A DNA stretch of 64,000 bases. It comes from Arabidopsis thaliana (lineage: Eukaryota; Streptophyta; Magnoliopsida; Brassicales; Brassicaceae). The notes under the pieces are model-generated. The model did not search any database, was not told where the DNA came from, and saw nothing but the letters and a program-made list of their open reading frames with translations. The DNA lies in NCBI RefSeq assembly GCF_000001735.4, contig NC_003076.8:15379835-15443834 (forward strand), read 5' to 3'. Made by a program: the position numbers and the translations under genes. How positions within the stretch are numbered: the stretch's first letter is position 1; the number at the start of each line of letters is the position of its first letter. Shown here piece after piece: positions 58,071 through 64,000 of the stretch.

Positions 58071-59480
58071 TTTAAAAAAACAATTGTCAGAAGATTGAAT
58101 ATTTGGTAAACAAAGTATATAGAGTTCAGAAGATATAAACAATTAAATTGACACAAATATTTGTAAAATATTTAATTTTTAGAAAGAAATAATTGTGATA
58201 AGGAAAATACAAATAAATATGGAGAAAAGACACTTTGTAAGAAGACATAACTGCAAAGATATTTTAATTAAAAAAATTAAAATATTTAACGAATAGTAAC
58301 GATGAAAAATGCAATTATAAACGAGGAAAACGATAGGGAAAACTCTCTGATTCACATTAGGGCAAACATGCCTCATATATATATATCCATACATGAGACC
58401 GTCACATGAAACCCAACTTAAGCCCATCTATAGATACGTAAGCCCATATTCTATATCCAAACTAAGCATGTGCATTTGCTTGAAGTCTAATCTTGAACAC
58501 TTTAATCATCTTTGAAACTCAGTGTGTCCTCCCACACTACTTCAAAACCTTAATAGCCATGATATGAGCCAATCACCTCGTGTCAAGTATATATGCAAGT
58601 TTAATTCATCCATAAAACATAGAATATATGCTTTGAGATAAAATCCTATTTAGCAAGGATCTAGGCACTTAGATTCTTTCCAAAACATATCAACATCTCT
58701 GCTACACCAATTTTTTTGTGAGTTAATCTCAGTGACCTACGAATGAGTGAAAACTCTACTTCACAAGATATTCAATAGCGATAAGATCGTACAAGATACA
58801 AACTCGAACATTCACATTACTTAACATCAATAGGAAAAGAAAAAAAATATGACCAAAAAAAGAAAACCAATTGGAACCTAAGCTAAACCGAGTATCTATG
58901 GTCATAAGACACTATCACTAATTACAGGATTCCACTAAATTACTCGTATGCGAACTACGCATGTGCATTTAATTTGCTTGCAGCCTAATCTTGAACATTT
59001 TAATCTTCTTTTTAACTCAAGAGTGTTGTTCTCCCACACTACTTTAAAACCTTAATAACCGTGTACACGTCGGTAATTAGTCAAGTAAAACACTCCAATA
59101 TCCAATAATTAAAAAGAGCAAATTTAGGGAACAAACATGCGCACAAACTTTCAAACATCAACCATGATTAGAGTGCACATGTACACCATAGACATTTTTC
59201 CTTGTTAATTTACTAAATTACCATAAACACTTTTTTCTCTCTTTTATTATTCCTTTTCCACCCATACCCACTTTTTAACTTTCCATTTTTAAATCATTCC
59301 TCGTGAAAATAGTAAAACTCCTTTATGCAATAAAGTTTTCTTGAATTTTACAACGTACAAAAAAAAAAAAACCGCGTGGCATTTTATGTGGTTATGATGT
59401 GAGAATAATTTGTGAAAACGAAACTCAAGTCAATGAATAAAAAGACGAAACAATGCTATGATAAGAAAAGAAACAACACT
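58071..59480. other. Intergenic region upstream of PERK8, with a 100-bp direct repeat
   Basis: No gene is supported. About 58464-58560 and 58958-59060 are diverged direct copies of about 100 bp (gcatgtgcattt, taatcttgaaca, cccacactact, aaaaccttaata) separated by about 495 bp. From about 59480 the sequence becomes CT-rich, as in a 5' leader. Confidence 0.55.
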
Positions 59481-60009
59481 CGAAAAAGTTCTTCTTTTTC
59501 TTCCGCACATGTCTGACTCTCTCATAAGCGTAAATCGCTCTGTCAAATATCTCTGACCAGAGAGACAGAGTTGCCTCCACGTTTCTTCAGACAAGACTCA
59601 CGCTCTTCCCTTTCACCACATTCCCTTCTCCATTTCTCAATCTCACTTACCTTCTCGATTCTTGCTCCAATTTCGAATCTTCCGAGTGAAAAAAGCTTCA
59701 AAGTTTGGAACTTTCTAGTGTTTATTAATCTGGGTCTGCTCTGAGTTTCGTGTGTAGCTGCATATGAGCTTAAAGCTCGAGTTTTTCCATCTGGGTTTGG
59801 AATTCTAGGGCTAGTGATTGGAGATTTTGGGAATTTAGGTTGATTTTAGTAGGTTTGACTTCAGGTTGCGTAATTTAGGTTGATTTTGATCCGATTTGTG
59901 GAATTAGGGTTTGTTTGTTCACAAAGCTTCAATTTTTGGAGTTTAAATGGATCGATAACGACTGTGTTAGAAGAAAGTTTGCTGCTTCAGATTCGTATTC
60001 GATATAGAA

Positions 60010-63000
60010 ATGAGTTTGGTTCCTCCTTTACCGATTTTATCACCACCGTCGTCAAATTCTTCAACAACTGCACCTCCTCCGTTACAGACTCAGCCCACCA
60101 CTCCATCTGCTCCACCTCCGGTTACACCACCTCCTTCTCCGCCGCAATCTCCGCCGCCGGTTGTATCATCATCACCACCACCACCGGTTGTTTCGTCACC
60201 TCCACCGTCTTCTTCTCCACCACCGTCACCTCCTGTCATCACTTCACCTCCTCCCACCGTTGCTTCTTCCCCTCCACCTCCTGTGGTGATTGCTTCCCCT
60301 CCTCCCTCAACTCCGGCGACAACACCACCAGCTCCTCCGCAAACTGTCTCACCTCCACCGCCTCCTGATGCTTCTCCATCACCTCCCGCACCAACAACAA
60401 CAAATCCTCCTCCTAAACCTTCTCCTTCACCGCCGGGAGAAACACCTTCACCACCGGGAGAAACACCTTCACCGCCTAAACCTTCTCCGTCAACTCCAAC
60501 TCCAACAACAACCACATCTCCTCCTCCTCCTCCAGCTACCTCTGCTTCTCCTCCGTCTTCAAATCCTACTGATCCTTCTACGTTAGCTCCTCCTCCAACT
60601 CCATTACCTGTTGTTCCCAGAGAGAAACCAATTGCTAAACCAACTGGACCAGCTTCAAACAATGGAAACAACACTTTGCCGTCTAGTTCACCAGGTAAAA
60701 GCGAAGTTGGTACTGGAGGTATTGTAGCTATCGGAGTGATTGTGGGATTGGTTTTTCTTAGCCTTTTTGTGATGGGTGTGTGGTTCACTCGGAAACGAAA
60801 GCGAAAGGACCCTGGAACCTTTGTTGGATACACAATGCCTCCTTCCGCTTATTCATCTCCTCAAGGCTCAGGTAATATAACATAGAAGAATACATCTCAG
60901 GTTCTGTAAAGGCATTTTGTAGTTGGATAATCTAAGATCCTTTTGCATTTAGGGTGCGGTTAGAAACCCTAGTTGGTTTGTTCATTAACGGTTCGAGAAC
61001 TGTTGAAAGAACTGTGTACTGAGTAGTATGGTTAGTTTTAGTAACTTAATGAGCATGGAACACTCACTAAGTTTTGGATAATGTGTATTGTTAATGTCTT
61101 GATCAATCTGCATTTGGTTCTGCCAGTGTGGTTTCTGTGTCTTCTCTTTACAGTATATATTGAGTGTTGTGAGTAGTATGATTAGTTTCAGAAGCTTAAG
61201 AAGCATGACACTCTCGCTGAGTTTTGACTGCTTGATTTTGCTTAATGTCTTGATCAATCTGATCATCCCCTTTTAATGTAGTTAGCTTCTGACTATGTGT
61301 TTCTCTGTGTTGTCGGTACAATGCTGTGGTTATACTTTCAGTCTAGGATATGAGACCAAATATGTAACTAGAGAAGCAGCTATTTTTGATACGTGCGACA
61401 AATAAAAAAGGAAAAGAATAATCTTTTAGTTCTGATCAAATGTATAGATTGTCTCCGTGGTAATCATCAATGCATGAACCAACACATTCTTACTTGTTTG
61501 TTTACCCAGTATTGAGTTGTTTATTAACAGAAAACTCGTGTTGACAGATGTAGTGCTCTTCAACTCGCGTTCTTCAGCTCCTCCTAAAATGAGAAGCCAT
61601 TCTGGTAGCGATTACATGTATGCGTCATCTGATTCAGGCATGGTTAGCAACCAAAGATCATGGTTTTCATATGATGAGTTATCTCAAGTTACCAGTGGGT
61701 TCTCCGAGAAGAATCTTCTCGGTGAAGGAGGGTTTGGCTGTGTATACAAAGGCGTTCTTTCTGACGGAAGGGAAGTGGCAGTTAAACAGTTAAAGATTGG
61801 TGGAAGCCAAGGGGAGAGAGAGTTCAAAGCAGAAGTTGAAATCATTTCTCGGGTTCATCACCGCCATTTGGTTACACTAGTTGGTTATTGCATCTCAGAG
61901 CAACATAGGTTGCTTGTATATGATTATGTACCTAACAACACTCTCCATTATCATCTCCATGGTACCAAATGCCTCATCTTCTTAAACCATAAACTTATCC
62001 TTTTATAACTACATAAACTTCAATGCATGTGTATGCGCAGCTCCAGGAAGACCAGTTATGACTTGGGAAACTCGGGTAAGGGTCGCTGCTGGTGCAGCTC
62101 GTGGAATCGCCTACTTACATGAAGACTGTAAGTTACTGATGCTTTTTTGTTTTTCCATGATATTTAGTTTTCATAATTTTGTTACCTTCTAATGCTCTGC
62201 TTTTTTTTTTTGCGTTGGCAGGTCATCCCCGCATTATTCACCGTGACATAAAATCTTCCAACATACTTCTTGATAACAGCTTTGAAGCCTTGGTAACATC
62301 ATATGAGCTTTATTCTAGTCATTAAACGGTCTTTCTTTCACAACGCTGACCTCTTAAGCAAGTTTTTTGTCACAGGTTGCGGATTTTGGACTTGCAAAAA
62401 TTGCACAAGAACTGGATTTAAACACACACGTCTCAACGCGCGTAATGGGAACCTTTGGGTGTGTGTGTATGCACTATTTATTAGAACGTTCTTTGTGTGA
62501 AAATCAACTACTCACAGAAGAACTAACCGATATTAACTGTCAAATTCTCTTAGGTACATGGCTCCTGAATATGCAACAAGTGGAAAGCTGTCTGAAAAAG
62601 CAGATGTTTATTCGTATGGGGTAATACTGTTGGAGCTTATAACTGGCCGTAAACCCGTAGATACGTCTCAACCACTTGGTGATGAGAGCCTTGTTGAATG
62701 GGTAAGTGCAGCTCTAGTTTTACCATATTTCTTGAACTTCCATGATTCAACAAGTGTCTTCTAACCCCCTTTGGTTACATAACTTTTATTAGGCAAGACC
62801 CTTGCTGGGTCAAGCAATCGAGAACGAAGAATTCGACGAGCTAGTAGATCCGAGGCTAGGGAAAAACTTCATCCCAGGAGAGATGTTCAGAATGGTAGAA
62901 GCTGCGGCTGCATGTGTCCGCCACTCAGCTGCAAAAAGACCAAAGATGAGTCAAGTGGTGAGAGCTTTGGACACACTTGAAGAAGCAACGGACATAACCA

Positions 63001-63173
63001 ACGGAATGAGACCAGGACAGAGCCAAGTGTTTGACTCGAGACAACAATCTGCTCAGATAAGGATGTTTCAAAGAATGGCTTTTGGGAGTCAAGATTATAG
63101 TTCTGACTTCTTTGATCGCTCACAGTCACATAGTAGCTGGGGCAGTCGTGACCAGTCCAGATTTGTACCTTAG
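60010..63173 (+). CDS. PERK8: Proline-rich extensin-like receptor kinase PERK8
   Basis: Plasma-membrane receptor-like kinase whose Pro-rich outer part is thought to contact the cell wall. Exons: 60010-60871, 61548-61961, 62041-62127, 62222-62292, 62376-62458, 62554-62701 and 62793-63173; 681 residues in frame. Residues 1-230 are Pro/Ser/Thr-rich with SPPPP-type motifs and a 21-bp repeated PPGETPS unit. A membrane span (about 236-258, [20 protein letters not shown]) is followed by a basic stop-transfer RKRKRK. The kinase domain shows [15 protein letters not shown] with Lys367, HRDIKSSN with Asp463, DFGLAK, and [19 protein letters not shown]. There is no cleavable signal peptide, as is usual for PERKs. 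All motifs for catalysis are intact. Recalled as At5g38560. Confidence 0.95.
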
Positions 63174-64000
63174 TAGTTTTTATTGCCTTTGCTTCTTTCT
63201 TCTTTCCCTTTAAACATGTCCTCGATCTTGTATATTCTTTTGCATGATATAATGTATTTTTGAAATATACATACATACACACATAAAATTTGGTAGTCTT
63301 TTGAAGAAAAAGAATAACAGATGTATTTGATAGATAGTGGTCCTTGCTTTATCTAATGATTGCTGAACCGGGTTAACAAATTGAGTCTTGGTTTCTCTTG
63401 TTTACTTGCTTAATCGTTTCTTTGTACTGAGTTCTTAATCGGATTTGTGAGCTGTGAGTTGCGAATCAAAGCTTAGTGAGGTCTATCGAAGATAGGATTT
63501 ACAACATCTCTTCTTCGTAATCGCCCTTAAATCCTGTTTGCTTTCTGGCAATGAGCTAGCTTAACCCTGATTGCGACAGGCTTAATACAGTCATGTTGGA
63601 TCTCCTATTCGTTCTGCTACCAGGAAGAGAAAGAAAGACTGATTGCGACAGCTCAACCGGATGAGACATCTCTTATTTACAAATGAAGTAGAAGAACCCA
63701 GATTCCAAATGAACAAATTCAAACTTGAAAAAGTAAATAGTTACACAATAAACAACATTTTCTTGTTTCTTGCTTTCCAAGAGGACAAGTTTTGTCTAGT
63801 AGACAAAATTAAGTAAACAAACCTCATTGAGATATTTAGATCAAACAGATCATCAACTCTGGATTTGCCGTGAGTTTCAAAAAGCCACTCCAAAATAACA
63901 ATGATGTATCTTGATTGAAGCATATACTGATCAAGTTGATTTTCAGCTCAATCTTCAAAAACAATTGAAGAATGAAAGTGAAATCGAGCTATCTAAATTC
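63174..64000. other. PERK8 3' flank and right edge of window
   Basis: Starts with the PERK8 3' UTR (ataatgtatttttgaaatatac). The rest is spacer without a clear gene. A minus-strand open stretch at 63741-63923 reads YIIVILEWLFETHGKSRVDD, which might be an exon of a gene continuing to the right, but I do not recognise it. Confidence 0.4.

Noticed and set aside
60090-60833. Long minus-strand ORF (247 residues, glycine/valine-rich) opposite PERK8 exon 1
   Set aside because: It is the complement of the Pro/Ser-rich repeat; low-complexity Pro codons give long Gly-rich antisense frames by chance. No splice sites or promoter support it.
63741-63923. 60-residue minus-strand frame at the right edge
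   Set aside because: It looks somewhat protein-like but is not recognised, has no verified splice sites and is close to the window edge. Listed only as a remark in the flank entry.

Overview
This is plant nuclear DNA. Intron-rich genes with GT-AG boundaries, AT-rich spacers and nuclear genes for chloroplast proteins all show it. Gene content and order match the Arabidopsis thaliana chromosome 5 interval I know as roughly At5g38410 to At5g38570. Gene names rest on my recognition of the proteins. The exon models were built by hand from splice sites and reading frame, and every model except the first jacalin gene closes in frame.

Left part (1-10,800): two of the three tandem Rubisco small-subunit genes (RBCS2B and RBCS1B, both minus strand). 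The window opens in what looks like the upstream flank of the third (RBCS3B). Next comes a pair of tandem S1/SPH-type small secreted protein genes (plus strand). One has a 2.2 kb repeat-rich block inserted in its promoter, and a copia retrotransposon stump lies between the two.

Centre (14,100-31,500): CYP735A1 (cytokinin trans-hydroxylase) and ALG6 (N-glycan precursor glucosyltransferase) on the minus strand, then RAD23D (ubiquitin shuttle receptor) and GRF3 (14-3-3 psi) on the plus strand. The spacers hold a LINE RNase-H stub and a decayed coiled-coil ORF.

Right-centre (31,500-46,500): a tandem pair of B3/DUF313 genes whose duplicated unit carries a copy of the GRF3 3' flank. Then come RBL9 (a rhomboid that has lost both catalytic residues, minus strand), CLD1 (chlorophyll dephytylase, plus) and type-2 tryptophan synthase beta (plus).

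Right part (46,500-64,000): a tandem pair of four-domain jacalin lectin genes (minus). The first copy carries a one-base frameshift and two MITE-like insertions in intron 1, and the second copy preserves the matching empty sites. A hAT-type non-autonomous element with an 8-bp target duplication lies between them. A LINE fragment and repeat-rich spacer follow, and the window ends with PERK8 (proline-rich receptor-like kinase, plus) and its 3' flank.

The genes do not form one pathway. The theme is repeated local tandem duplication (RBCS, SPH, B3, jacalin), each pair then diverging through transposon insertion, small deletions or apparent gene conversion. I saw no CRISPR array, no rRNA or tRNA gene, and nothing that supports an undescribed multi-gene system. 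The most unusual items are the doubly mutated rhomboid, the GC-AG intron in CYP735A1, the loss of the G-box from the RBCS1B promoter, and the paralogue-proved insertions in the jacalin intron.
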